This document shows, piece by piece, positions 48,439 through 59,071 of a DNA stretch of 64,000 nucleotides; position 1 is the first letter of the stretch, and each line of letters begins with the position of its first letter. The notes beneath the pieces were generated by a model that saw nothing but the letters and a program-made list of their open reading frames with translations, was not told the DNA's origin and ran no database searches. The stretch comes from Candidatus Flexifilum affinis (GTDB lineage Bacteria; Chloroflexota; Anaerolineae; Aggregatilineales; Phototrophicaceae): NCBI GenBank assembly GCA_016713325.1, contig JADJPJ010000042.1:17670-81669 (forward strand), in the 5' to 3' direction. The position numbers and the translations under genes were made by a program.

Positions 48439-49512
48439 CTAACCGCCTTCCCCGCCATCATCGCCGCCGCTGTCATCTTCGGCGAAATCGTCCCCACCCT
48501 CTTCGCCTGAGCTTTCGGTGTCGCCCAGGTCATCGTCGCCTTGTTTGTCGCTTTCTTCGTCGTCGGAGAACTCGTCGTCAGAAAGATCGCCATCGGAGTC
48601 ATCCCCGAAGTCGTCCATGAAGGCGTCGTAATCGTCGCTGTCCAGCCAGTCGTCCAGGTTCAACTCGCCGAACTCGTCCGCCTCGATCAGCCCCCACAGG
48701 AATTCGAGCGCTTCGTCGCTCAGCGGCTCGGCAATGTCAACTTCTTCGTCCAGAAGGCCGATCGGCAGCGCCCAAAGTTCCTCGACATCGTAGGCAGTCG
48801 GAAACTCCGGCGGACCGGACGGTTCAAGGTTGTCGTCAAGAGGGACCGTGACCTGCGTTCCAGCGGTCGCGACGCTGCGCAGCCCACCGGCGGAGAGAAC
48901 TGCCGCGCCGGCCAGCGTCCGAACCGTCATCTGGCCGCCCGGCTGAGCCAGGAATTGCACAGTGGAGCCCATGCGCACTTCGACCCCGTTGAGCATGAAG
49001 CTGACCTTTTGCCCGGTACTCGGCGACTGGACGATCAGGCCGTTCATGTCGGTACTGCCGCAGCGCACGCCGCCGATGCCGCTGGACATGCGAAAGGCCG
49101 AGATGACCGGCTGCGATGCTTGGTGCACCGGTTCGAAGGTGACGTCGCCATACAGCACAAAGGTCACGTTTTCGCCCGGCAGCGTATCGGGCAGGTTGAC
49201 CTGAAGCCGGGCCAGCGCCACTCCCCATTGGCCGGTCTCGGCATTGACCGGCGACAGTTGGAGCGTCTGAAGTTGGGCGACCGGCGCGATGTCGCCAGGG
49301 GCTTGCAGGAGGGCGGCGGGTTGAGCCTGAAGCGCGTCGTGCCCGTAGCAGACCTCGTTACGAGCGGTCGCGCCACAGCTTGACTGGGCTTGTGCCAGGG
49401 CCGACTGAACGGCGGTGGGACAGCTCGACAGATCCTGCGCGATGCCGACTCCAGGGAGAAGGCAGACCAGAGCGAGTACAAGGCACAACATCCGGGCGGC
49501 CAAGCGTCTCAT
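48439..49512 (-). CDS. Secreted FecR-like protein with highly acidic tail
   Basis: The 357-residue protein starts at the ATG at 49512 after AAGGA. A signal peptide (MLCLVLALVCLLPGVGIAQ) is followed by a cysteine-containing segment (SSCPTAVQSALAQAQSSCG, RNEVCYGHDALQ) and a FecR-type beta domain (SPSTGQKVSFMLNGVEVRMG, TVRTLAGAAVLSAGG). The last 90 residues are almost only Asp, Glu, Gly and Ser, suggesting calcium binding or an extended charged tail. The cysteine segment and NLPDTLPGENVTFVLYGDVT recur in the next upstream protein (49626-52555), so the two are tandem paralogues over their N-terminal halves. Confidence 0.75.
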   Translation of the reverse strand: MRRLAARMLCLVLALVCLLPGVGIAQDLSSCPTAVQSALAQAQSSCGATARNEVCYGHDALQAQPAALLQAPGDIAPVAQLQTLQLSPVNAETGQWGVALARLQVNLPDTLPGENVTFVLYGDVTFEPVHQASQPVISAFRMSSGIGGVRCGSTDMNGLIVQSPSTGQKVSFMLNGVEVRMGSTVQFLAQPGGQMTVRTLAGAAVLSAGGLRSVATAGTQVTVPLDDNLEPSGPPEFPTAYDVEELWALPIGLLDEEVDIAEPLSDEALEFLWGLIEADEFGELNLDDWLDSDDYDAFMDDFGDDSDGDLSDDEFSDDEESDKQGDDDLGDTESSGEEGGDDFAEDDSGGDDGGEGG

Positions 49513-49625
49513 CGTGATTTCCTTCGACTGTCCACAAAATACTTTCCACAAACAAACGGGGCGGCTCATGCATAGGCATGAGCCGCCCCTCTCCATCTAC
49601 AGCACTTGGCAAATTGCCGCGTTGC

Positions 49626-52555
49626 TCACGGAGCCTCGTCTGTTGCCTCGGGTGTTGCCTCCGTTGGCTGGGTTGGCGTGGGCGTGGGCGTCGGCGTGAC
49701 CGGTTCGCCGACCTCTGGTGTGACCTCTGGGTCCTCGGTCGGGATGTCCGTTGGCTCAAGCTCCGGAGTTGCCTCAGGAGTCAGCTCCGGGTTGACCTCT
49801 GGCGTCACTTCCGGATTAATCTCGGGCGTTGCCTCAGGGGCGACTTCCAGCGTGGCTTCCGGCGTGACTTCTGCCTCCAGCGACAGCGGCGGCACCGGGA
49901 TGAACACCTCGACGGTCAATAGAAGTAGTACGTGATGACACAGTCGCCGTACATGTAGTCGGCGTTGACATACAGGTCGCCTGCGGTGCCGGCCGTGATG
50001 AGTCCGGCGAAAGCGGTGCCGCTCCCATTCGTGATCGCTTCGATCGTCGTAGCGCCGTTGGCCTTGAAGACGGCGCCGTTGGCCGGATCCTGGATGGTGA
50101 ACAGGATGGTCGCGCCTTCGATCGGGCTTTCGGCAAACGACTTCAGCTCGACGCCGAGGGGGACTTCGAAGTCGAAGGACTCGTAGGTGAACTGACCGTC
50201 ACCGAAGGCGTTGGTGAACTCGTAGAGACTGTACTGGTTGACAGGGATGCTCGCCGTACTGAATAGGAAGCCCAGGCCTTCGTCGTAATAGTTGCCGGAC
50301 GGATCGGGCGAACCGATAAGGACGATCTCATTACCGTAGCAGGCGGCCGTCACCTGCACATCGCGGTAGCCGCCTCCCGGTCCGCCGAGAGTGATTGGCA
50401 CGCCGCTCGGTGGGATGGTGGCCAGCAGGCCGCCGCTCAGGTTGTACAACTGGGCGCCGTAGACCGGATCGTCCTCTGAGTCGTAGACGACCACCCGCAG
50501 CGATCCGGGATAGACCTGACCCGTTCCAGTTTCACCCGTCCAGCCGGCTTGCGGAATCAGATCCAGCGAGAGCGGGTACATCGGGGTCACATGCAGCGTG
50601 TAGGTGTCCTCTGCCGTGAATTCGCCGTCGGTGACTTCCACCGAGATGAACATGGTGCCGGCCGCTTTAAACTCGTTCTGCGACTCGATATTACCCGGCG
50701 GAATATCCATGAACACGTGCGGATTGACGCTGTCGTCCCAGTGAATGGTGATATCCAGCGGATCGCTATTTGGATCGGCCGTCGTGTATTGAAGGGTGAA
50801 GATATCGCCGTTCAGCCAGTCCGTCTCGACGTTGGTGATCTCCACCGTCGGCGGTTCGTTTTCGCTCAGCACCGTGAGATCGTAGTGCGCACCGCCCTCG
50901 GCCTCGAAATCGACCTTGATGTCGACAGGCGCGGCGCCGGGTTCAGGGCCAGCAACCATGTTGACGGAGACCCTGCCCTCGGCGTCGGTGCGCAGACACA
51001 GGGCCGGATCGCAGCCCAGCGAGGCATTGATGAAGGTGATCGACAGTGGCCAGCTGATGACCGGTGCACCGCCGCTGTCGGTGGCTTGCGCCACCAGCGG
51101 ATTGGCGAAGGGTTGGCCCGGAAGCGCGCTCTGCTCGTCGCCGCTGATCTTTGTCACGGCGATCGGATCAACCGGATCGACCGGGGCGTTGAACTGCGCC
51201 TGCACACTGTTGCCGGAGGCGTCCTGGAGGGTCGCCTGGAGCGGGTAGACGCCGTTTTGCGGATAGGTATGCGGGATGGAGATGGCGATCGGCCCGGAGA
51301 AGGCCGGCGCGATCAGGTCCAAACCCTCTTCAAAGACGAACACTTCGGGCGGGCTGCCATCCCCCCAATTGACCGTCAGCATAGCGTAGTCGTCATCCGG
51401 GTCGTCGATGGAGCCAGTCAGTACGAAGGTGTCGCGCGAGACTGCGAATGTCGGCACGTCGAGATTCAGCGTCGGCGGTGTGTTCGGAACCGTCGTGTCG
51501 GTTGGCGTCGGCGGCACAGCGGTTGGCCCACTGGTAGCCGGGACCGTCGTCGCCGTCGGCGCAGGCAGGGTATTGGTCGGAACAGGGGTATTGGTCGGAC
51601 CACTGGCGATGGTCAGCGTTTCGTTCCCGAGCGGCAGTTCGATCGGGTAGTTCAGAACGATGCCTTCGTAGCCGGAGAACTCGCGGATTTCCTGTTCGGT
51701 CGCCGGGCCGATATCGACCCACGGGCAGGCGTTGAAGACCTGACGGTCGTCCTCGTCGCCATCCAGACCGAGGTCTTTAGGCGGGGCCAGACAGCGGAAA
51801 CCGCGATAACCCTGTGGAATGATCTGTTCATTGGGCGTGCCGGGGTTGAGGATCGCCGTGCCATCCAGGACGAACAGCTCCAGGATTTCGAAGAACTCGT
51901 CCTCGAAACCATACTGCGCGCGAATGCGGGCGGCCATTTCCGGATCGACCGGCAGGGTGCGCATGGCGATTGTCGAGCCGATGCGCACGTCGGCGCCATT
52001 GGCGTTGAAATCGACCTGGGTGTTCTTCGGACCCTGAATGATCAGGGTATCCGGCGCTTCGCGGCAGTCGGTCTGGGCGATGCCGGTGCGGAAGTAGAAG
52101 GCCTGCACCGGCGTGAATTCGCCGTTGGGGTCGGCCGCGGTTTCGGCATCCACGGCGTTCTCCAGCTCGACGTCACCGGCAAGCATGAAAATCACATTCT
52201 GGCCGGGCAGCGCATCCGGCAGGTTGGCCTGTACGCTGAGCAGGCTGATGCCCCATTCGTTGAGCTCAGTGCGCAGAGGGGTTGTGACGATCGAGGTCAG
52301 GTTGACAAGATCGGCGATGTCGCGCGGGCGGGTGAAGAACTCGCCCGACGGGGCTTCGGTGAAGCTGGCGATCACTCTGTCATAGCCATAACAGGCATTG
52401 TTTCGGCTCAGACCCGTACAGTTGTTGCCCACCGTCTCGACAGCGTCGGCAATGAACTGCGGGCAGACATCGGCAACCTGGGCAGCGTTGGACTGATGGA
52501 TGCTCAATCCAATCGTTGCTAGCAGTGCGAATGCCAGCAGTGCGAGAATGCGCAT
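49626..52555 (-). CDS. Large secreted multi-domain protein with FecR-like N-terminus and PKD-like domains
   Basis: A signal peptide (ALLAFALLATIGLSIHQSNA) precedes a cysteine segment (CPQFIADAVETVGNNC, RNNACYGYDR) and NLPDALPGQNVIFMLAGDVE, shared with the 48439-49512 protein. Next come a FecR-like region, a Thr/Pro linker (PVPTNTLPAPTATTVPATSG) and two PKD-like domains (LTGSIDDPDDDYAMLTVNWG and FTLQYTTADPNSDPLDITIH). The frame stops at 49916 after VITYYFY, but a one-base shift gives LTVEVFIPVPPLSLEAEV followed by a Pro/Thr/Glu-rich tail ending at 49626. That tail has no start signal of its own, so I join it; the join is less certain than the rest. It is probably a cell-surface adhesin or scaffold. 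Confidence 0.7.
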
Positions 52556-52768
52556 TGTGATTCCCCTAATAGAGGCGTGAGGGTAAAAACATCTGGTCTA
52601 TGCTAAAGCATAAAGAAACATCCAGGATGTGTCAATGAAACTTACGTAAAATTTCTGTGTGCCGTGCAGGTGGTGGACGAGCGCAGGGAGAGCGACACGC
52701 TTGCTGGTCGTCAGAAACCCCTGGGACGCAGTTGCCCTCCACGGGGTGGTACGGCATAATTTCGCCTC

Positions 52769-53770
52769 ATGACCACACACACGATTGTCCTCATCCCCGG
52801 CGACGGCATCGGCCAGGAAGTGATTCCGGCGGCGCGGCTGGCGCTGGAAGCGCTCGACCTGCCGCTGGTCTTTCGTGAGGCGGATGCCGGCTTCGCCGTC
52901 TTCGAGCGCACCGGCAGCGCCCTGCCGGCCGAGACGCTGGCGGCCTGCGCCGACGCCGATGCCGTCCTTTTTGGCGCCACCCAGTCGCCCATGACCAAGG
53001 TCTCCGGCTATGCCAGCCCGATTCTGGCGCTGCGCCGGCACTTCGACCTGTACGCCAATCTTCGACCGGCGGTGACCTCCTCGCCCCGGCCTGGCGGCGC
53101 GCCGCCGATCGACCTGCTGGTGGTGCGTGAGAACACCGAAGGACTGTACAGTGGGCGGGAACGCGTCGAGGCCGACGGCGAGATCGCCATCACCGAGCGG
53201 GTCATCACGGCTCACGCTTCGAGGCGCATTACCGAGGCGGCCTGCCAGTGGGCGCTCCGGCGTCGTGGCAAGCTGACCCTCGTCCACAAGGCCAATGTGC
53301 TCAAGGAGACCTGCGGTCTGTTCCGGCGCGCCGCGCTGGAAGTCACCGCCGAGTATCCCACTCTGGAGGTCGAGGAGATGCTGGTCGATACCACGGCGAT
53401 GCGCCTGGTCCAGGAGCCGGAGCGCTTCGACGTGATCGTCACCACCAACCTGTTCGGCGACATTCTCAGTGATCTGGCAGCGGGTTTGACGGGCGGCCTG
53501 GGGCTGGCGGCTTCGGCCAACGTCGGCGAAGGGCGTTTCGGCCTGTTCGAGCCGGTGCACGGCAGCGCGCCGGACATCGCCGGGCAGGATAAAGCCGATC
53601 CCCGCGCGGCCATTCTGAGCGCGGCGCTGATGCTGGCGCATCTGGGGTACAATGACGCCTCTACGCGCTTACAGAGCGCCGCCTACGCCACCGCCCATAC
53701 CGGCAGCACGCGTGCCACGTCCGCGGCGATTGCCGAGGCCGTGCGCCAGATCGCGATTCGGAGAGAATGA
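52769..53770 (+). CDS. Isocitrate/isopropylmalate dehydrogenase family protein
   Basis: The 333-residue NAD(P)-dependent beta-decarboxylating dehydrogenase shows VLIPGDGIGQEVIPAARLAL, LRRHFDLYANLRPA (substrate arginines), DLLVVRENTEGLYSGRE, VHKANVLKETCGLFRRAA (catalytic Lys), the metal-binding aspartates in FDVIVTTNLFGDILSDLAAG and FEPVHGSAPDIAGQDKADP. Sequence pattern alone cannot separate isopropylmalate, homoisocitrate, isocitrate or tartrate dehydrogenase. The VRENTEGLYSG segment is more like the homoisocitrate/isocitrate group than LeuB. No leucine or lysine pathway genes are adjacent. Confidence 0.9.
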   Translation: MTTHTIVLIPGDGIGQEVIPAARLALEALDLPLVFREADAGFAVFERTGSALPAETLAACADADAVLFGATQSPMTKVSGYASPILALRRHFDLYANLRPAVTSSPRPGGAPPIDLLVVRENTEGLYSGRERVEADGEIAITERVITAHASRRITEAACQWALRRRGKLTLVHKANVLKETCGLFRRAALEVTAEYPTLEVEEMLVDTTAMRLVQEPERFDVIVTTNLFGDILSDLAAGLTGGLGLAASANVGEGRFGLFEPVHGSAPDIAGQDKADPRAAILSAALMLAHLGYNDASTRLQSAAYATAHTGSTRATSAAIAEAVRQIAIRRE

Positions 53771-53853
53771 TCGGCATGGCCCTATACGTCAACCCTCGAC
53801 GGTCCTCCGGGTGCGCGCAGGGAGGCGCCCCTCCTATCCTGGCGGCTGCGTAG

Positions 53854-53875
53854 GGGCCGACCCACGTGTCGGCCC
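53854..53875. repeat. GGGCCGAC hairpin repeat
   Basis: GGGCCGAC and GTCGGCCC form an eight-base-pair stem with a six-base loop, preceded by GTAGG. It lies in the 200-base gap between the dehydrogenase and sugar isomerase genes and belongs to the GTAGGGGC repeat family. No gene is seen in the rest of the gap. Confidence 0.6.
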
Positions 53876-53971
53876 GCTTTCTGATGGTTCATGCTTATAC
53901 GACCCCTTTGTTCTTGGCATATCAGGGCACGTAACCTGGTTTCCTCAACCTTTTCAGGAGCAATCAATCAC

Positions 53972-54712
53972 ATGGCGAAAATTGCAGTTCAGCTTTACAC
54001 GGTACGAGAGGCTTTGAAGGGCGACTACGAAGGCGTCATCCGGCAGATCGCCGCGATGGGCTACGATGGCGTTGAACCGGCCGGCATGTACGGCGCAGGG
54101 CCCCGCGAAGCGCGCGCCCTGTTCGATTCGCTCGGCCTGGCCGTGCCGTCAGCGCATCTGGGCCTGCTCGATGACGCCGCCGGCCGCGCCCAGGCGCTGG
54201 ACAATGCGGCGATCCTCGGCTGCCAGTATGCCGTCGTCCCGTTCATCCCCGCGGAGCAGTTCGCGACTGTCGATCTGGTGATCGAGCAGTGCAATCGTCT
54301 CAACGCCGCTCTGCCGGACGTGAAGGCGCACGGCATGCAGCTTCTGTATCACAATCACTGGTGGGAATTCACCGTGAAGCCGGAACTCGGCGGGCGTACG
54401 GCGATCGACGTGATGAAGGAGCATCTGGACCCGGCCATCGGCTTCGAGGTCGATACCTACTGGGCGCAGCATGCCGGCCTGGACCCGGCGGCGGTCGTCG
54501 CGCAGCTTGGGGATCGCGCGCCGCTGCTGCACATGAAGGATGGCCACCCCGGCACCGATCAGGCCATGCTGGCGGTCGGCGATGGCGTGGTGGACTTCAA
54601 GGCGATCGTCTCCGCCTCGACGGCCGGCTGGTGGATCTCCGAGTTGGACCGCCACGACGGCGACATGCTTACCGCCATACGGCGCAGTGCCGCGTATCTG
54701 AAGACGCTGTAG
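53972..54712 (+). CDS. Sugar phosphate isomerase/epimerase (AP endonuclease 2 fold)
   Basis: The 246-residue TIM-barrel protein begins KIAVQLYTVREALKGDYEGV and continues with GYDGVEPAGMYG, LGLAVPSAHLGLLDD, MQLLYHNHWWEFTVKPELGG, AIGFEVDTYWAQHAGLDPAA, LLHMKDGH and WWISELDRHDGD. These hold the metal-binding Glu, Asp and His residues of xylose-isomerase-like epimerases. AGGAG lies 11 bases before the ATG at 53972. The sugar is unknown. It is convergent with the peptidoglycan-sugar operon that follows. Confidence 0.88.
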   Translation: MAKIAVQLYTVREALKGDYEGVIRQIAAMGYDGVEPAGMYGAGPREARALFDSLGLAVPSAHLGLLDDAAGRAQALDNAAILGCQYAVVPFIPAEQFATVDLVIEQCNRLNAALPDVKAHGMQLLYHNHWWEFTVKPELGGRTAIDVMKEHLDPAIGFEVDTYWAQHAGLDPAAVVAQLGDRAPLLHMKDGHPGTDQAMLAVGDGVVDFKAIVSASTAGWWISELDRHDGDMLTAIRRSAAYLKTL

Positions 54713-54717
54713 CAAGA

Positions 54718-54842
54718 AATAGATATGAGAAACGAGAGATGAGAAATGAGTCAGGAGCGGGTCGTTTGAGTGCGCGCTGGCTCATCTCTACAGACGCGTC
54801 CGCGTCTTTCCTCGTTTCTCATTTCTCATCCCTCATCACTCG
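54718..54842. repeat. Inverted GATGAGAAATGAG / CTCATTTCTCATC repeat
   Basis: TATGAGAAACGAGAGATGAG and AAATGAGT at the left are mirrored by CTCGTTTCTCATTTCTCATC at the right, with about 60 bases between. It fills the gap between convergent genes and probably acts as a transcription end for both. It is related to 43960-44087. Confidence 0.65.
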
Positions 54843-55733
54843 CTAGTCTATCACTGCCCGCAGGGCGCCGCCGGCCGCGTCGAGCAGGGCCTGCGCGTCG
54901 GCGGCGGAGACTCCCCGGCGCGCCATGACCACGGCCACCTTGACGCTGCGCCCGCTCTCGAAGAGCAGGTTTTCCGCATGATGCTCGTCCACGCCGGTGA
55001 GCTGGCGGATCAGCCCGATGGCGCGGCGGCGCAGTTTCTCGTTCTTCACCTGAACGTCGACCATCAGGTTGTCGTAGACCTTGCCGAGCTGAATCATGGT
55101 CGTCGTGCTGATCATGTTCAGCGTCATCTTCTGCGCCGTGCCCGCCTTCATGCGTGTGCTGCCGGCGATCACCTCGGGGCCGGTGACGAGCGGAATGGCA
55201 TAGTCGGCGCAAGTCAGCACTTCGGACGGGCTGTTGTTGGCGATGCCGATGGTCAGCGCGCCCAGGCTGTGAGCGTAGATCAGCGCGCCGATGACGAACG
55301 GCGTTCGGCCGCTGGCGGCGATGCCGATCACGGCGTCCTTCGGCGTCAGGCCTCGTTCCTTGAGTTCACCCGCGCCGGCCTGAGCGTCGTCTTCGACACC
55401 TTCCACCGACTGCGTGAAGGCCTGCTCACCCCCGGCAATGACGCCCTGGACCAACTCGGGCGGCGTATTGAAGGTTGGCACACACTCCACGGCGTCGATG
55501 ATGCCGAGCCGCCCGCTGGTGCCCGCGCCGACGTAGAACAGCCGGCCGCCGTTGCGCATCCGCTCCACGATGGCGTCGACAGCGCGGGCGATGGCCGGTG
55601 TGGCGCGGGATACCGCTGCCAGAGCCGCCTGATCCTCGGCATGAATGCGTTCCAGCATCGCCTGAGTACTCAGGCGGTCGATTCCGTGCGAACTGGGATT
55701 GACTTCTTCTGTGAGCATTTTTATAGCGTCCAT
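54843..55733 (-). CDS. murQ: N-acetylmuramic acid 6-phosphate etherase
   Basis: This 296-residue lyase cleaves the D-lactyl ether of MurNAc-6-phosphate to GlcNAc-6-phosphate. The SIS domain shows FYVGAGTSGRLGIIDAVECV, VQGVIAGGEQAFTQSVEGVE with the catalytic glutamate, and IGIAASGRTPFVIGALIYAH. VTGPEVIAGSTRMKAGTAQK and TMIQLGKVYDNLMVDVQVKN are specific for MurQ. Length and order match the Escherichia coli enzyme. It is the last gene of the four-gene peptidoglycan-sugar operon, six bases after the kinase gene. Confidence 0.97.
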   Translation of the reverse strand: MDAIKMLTEEVNPSSHGIDRLSTQAMLERIHAEDQAALAAVSRATPAIARAVDAIVERMRNGGRLFYVGAGTSGRLGIIDAVECVPTFNTPPELVQGVIAGGEQAFTQSVEGVEDDAQAGAGELKERGLTPKDAVIGIAASGRTPFVIGALIYAHSLGALTIGIANNSPSEVLTCADYAIPLVTGPEVIAGSTRMKAGTAQKMTLNMISTTTMIQLGKVYDNLMVDVQVKNEKLRRRAIGLIRQLTGVDEHHAENLLFESGRSVKVAVVMARRGVSAADAQALLDAAGGALRAVID

Positions 55734-55739
55734 CTCACT

Positions 55740-56638
55740 TTACCTTGCCTTAGCATACCGAATCTTGGCTAATAATGCCGCGCCAATCGTGGGCGAATAA
55801 AGGGGTGCGGGACGCGCCGGCAAAGCCAGTCGGGCGGTGAGCGCCCGCGCCAGCGGTGCATCGCCGGTCAGCAGGCCGCCGCCAAAGGCGACGGGGGCGG
55901 ATTCATCCACAGTGTGCAGCCGATCGCGCACCAGCGCCACCAGATTGGCCAGAGCCGCGGCGGCGCGCTCCACGATCGCGGCGGCGGCCGGTTCCTCGGG
56001 TGCGAAGTCGAGGACGAGCGGGGCCAGCGCGGCGATCTCGCGCACCGGCGGCGGTTGGCGGTAGACCCAGGGAATGATGTGCTGGGGTTGCGACGCGCCG
56101 ACCCGTTCGAGCAGGCGCTCCGACAGGGCATCGGGCGGTCGGCCGGCGTCGGCGAGGCGCGCCACGTGGCGCAGCGCCTCCATGCCAATCCAGTAGCCGC
56201 CGCCGGCGTCGTCGATCAGGAAGCCCCAACCGCCGACCTGGACGCCCTCGCCGTTCGCGGAGACGCCGAAGGCGACGCTGCCCGTCCCGGCCACGACGAT
56301 GATGCCGCGCCGCGCGCCGTGGGCGCCGATCAGGGCGATCTCGATGTCGGTGGCGGTGGCGACCGGTGTGTCGGACAGGACGCCGGCCACCGTTTCGCGC
56401 AGCCAGGCGTCGGCATAGACCGGCGACGCCCCTGCCACGCCGATCCCCAGCGCGGCCGGCGGTGCTTCCAGCTGATCCACAACCTCGCGCAGCGCCTCCT
56501 GAATGAGTGCCGCGGCGGCTTCGCGGCCGATGCTGCTGGGATTGGCCGTCCCCCGCGACGCCTGCGCCAGCACGCGCAGCGAATCGTCCACCGCCGCCAC
56601 GCGCAGGGTGCTGCCGCCGCCGTCGATGCCGATCCAGA

Positions 56639-56642
<4 letters not shown>
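55740..56642 (-). CDS. BadF/BadG-type ATPase, N-acetylglucosamine kinase-like
   Basis: The 300-residue ASKHA kinase has the phosphate-1 loop WIGIDGGGSTLRVAAVDDS, the sugar-binding ALGIGVAGASPVYADA, ATDIEIALIGAHGARRG with the catalytic Asp, and the phosphate-2 loop IIVVAGTGSVAFGVSANGEG followed by GGWGFLIDDAGGGYWIG. This is the GlcNAc kinase/BadF type. Between anmK and murQ it most likely phosphorylates GlcNAc or MurNAc (MurK-like). Its ATG overlaps the anmK stop by four bases. Confidence 0.88.
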
Positions 56643-57804
<1,162 letters not shown>

Positions 57805-57805
<1 letters not shown>

Positions 57806-58995
57806 CAGCTCTTCACTCCTTCTACAATGGTGTCATGCGCTGCCCGGCGGAATCCGTGAATGCCGCCATCAATCCCTTCATGCCAGCGGCCCGGATACAC
57901 GCGGTTGGTCAGCAGCGCGACCACCAGCGCCCGCTCGGGGTCGATCCAAAGCGACGTGCCGGTGAAGCCGGAATGTCCGAAAGCGTTCATGCTCATCAAC
58001 TCGCCGGCCATGGAGTCGACCTTTCCGCGCAGCGCCCAGCCCAGGCCGCGCCGTGTGTCGTGGTCGTCGACCTGCTGGCGGGTCGCCTCGCGCCAGATCT
58101 GCGGCGTAATTCCGAAGGCCGAGGCGCCCTCCAGCCAGCGCTGGCCGAAGGCGGCGACCGTCTCGGCGGTGGCGAACAAGCCGGCATGGCTGGATGCGCC
58201 GCCCGCGCCGCAGGTGTTCTCGTCGTGCACCTCGCCCCAGACGCGCCGTTTGCGCCAGGTCGGATCGTCCTCTGTCGGAGCGATGCGCTCGCGCGCGATG
58301 CCATGATCCCGGACCGGATTGTAGACGGGCTTGGGCGCAAAGTCGCCCAGCGTCTGGCCGATCAGCGCCTCCATGGCGTCAGCGCCGCTGAGCCTGACCG
58401 CCGCCTCGCCGAGCAGCATCAGGCCGATGTCGCTGTAGCGGACCGTTCGACCATCCGGCTGGCCGACGAACGGGTAGCCGTAGATGGCCTCCATGGCGCG
58501 CTTCCAGCGGACGGCCGGCGCGATCGGATCGGCTTGCTCAGGCGGGAGCGGGGCGGGGCCGGCGGCATTGTAAACATCGCGCCACGGCGGCAGGCCGCTG
58601 GTGTGGGTGAGCAGGTGGCGGAAGGTCACCCGTGATACGTCGACGGACTGACCGGCGAAGGTCGGGTCGGGCGGCTGGCGTTCTTTGCTGTGCGGGTCCT
58701 GGCCGCCGTCGATCGGGCGGGGGGAGTCCCCGCCGAATTCCGGCACGACACCGATCACCGGATCGTCGAGACCGGCACGGCCGGCGCTGACCTGGGCCAG
58801 AAAGGCGGTGGCGGCGAACGTCTTGGTCACCGAGGCGAGGTCGAACAGCGTGTCGCGCGTGACCGGGATCTGCTTCGTCTCCGGGTCGATCCAGCCCCAG
58901 GCCCCGTGCAGCACGACCTCGCCGTGGTGATAGGCGCAGGCGGCGCAGGCCGGAAAAGTATCCCCAAGATGCTTCCGCACGATAGAATCGAGCAT
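57805..58995 (-). CDS. Cytoplasmic serine hydrolase (class C beta-lactamase-like) of the peptidoglycan-sugar operon
   Basis: The 396-residue protein has the Ser-x-x-Lys nucleophile in LFDLASVTKTFAATAFLAQV, a Tyr-containing second motif in GRTVRYSDIGLMLLGEAAV and the C-terminal FGHSGFTGTSLWIDPERALV. No signal peptide is visible, unlike the related protein at 5525-7102, so it is probably cytoplasmic. As first gene before anmK, kinase and murQ it may hydrolyse a muropeptide or amino-sugar ester, but this is inferred from context only. The ATG at 58995 is divergent from the AraC regulator. Confidence 0.85.
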
Positions 58996-59014
58996 AAGGA
59001 TTAAGCCTTATCGA

Positions 59015-59028
59015 GAAAAGCGCTTTTC
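59015..59028. promoter_or_regulatory. Perfect 14-bp palindrome, candidate operator of the recycling operon
   Basis: GAAAAGCGCTTTTC is an uninterrupted palindrome in the 76-base region between the divergent serine hydrolase (recycling operon) and araC-type genes. Its position, about 20 bases before the first operon start, suits a repressor or activator site for either direction. Confidence 0.45.
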
Positions 59029-59071
59029 CGGCCGATTCTATCACGCCCAGGGTGAAAAACCGGACCCGACT

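Noticed and set aside
50549..52522. 657-residue plus-strand open frame
   Set aside because: Antisense to the secreted PKD-like protein; Arg/Asp/Gly-rich pattern without hydrophobic core.
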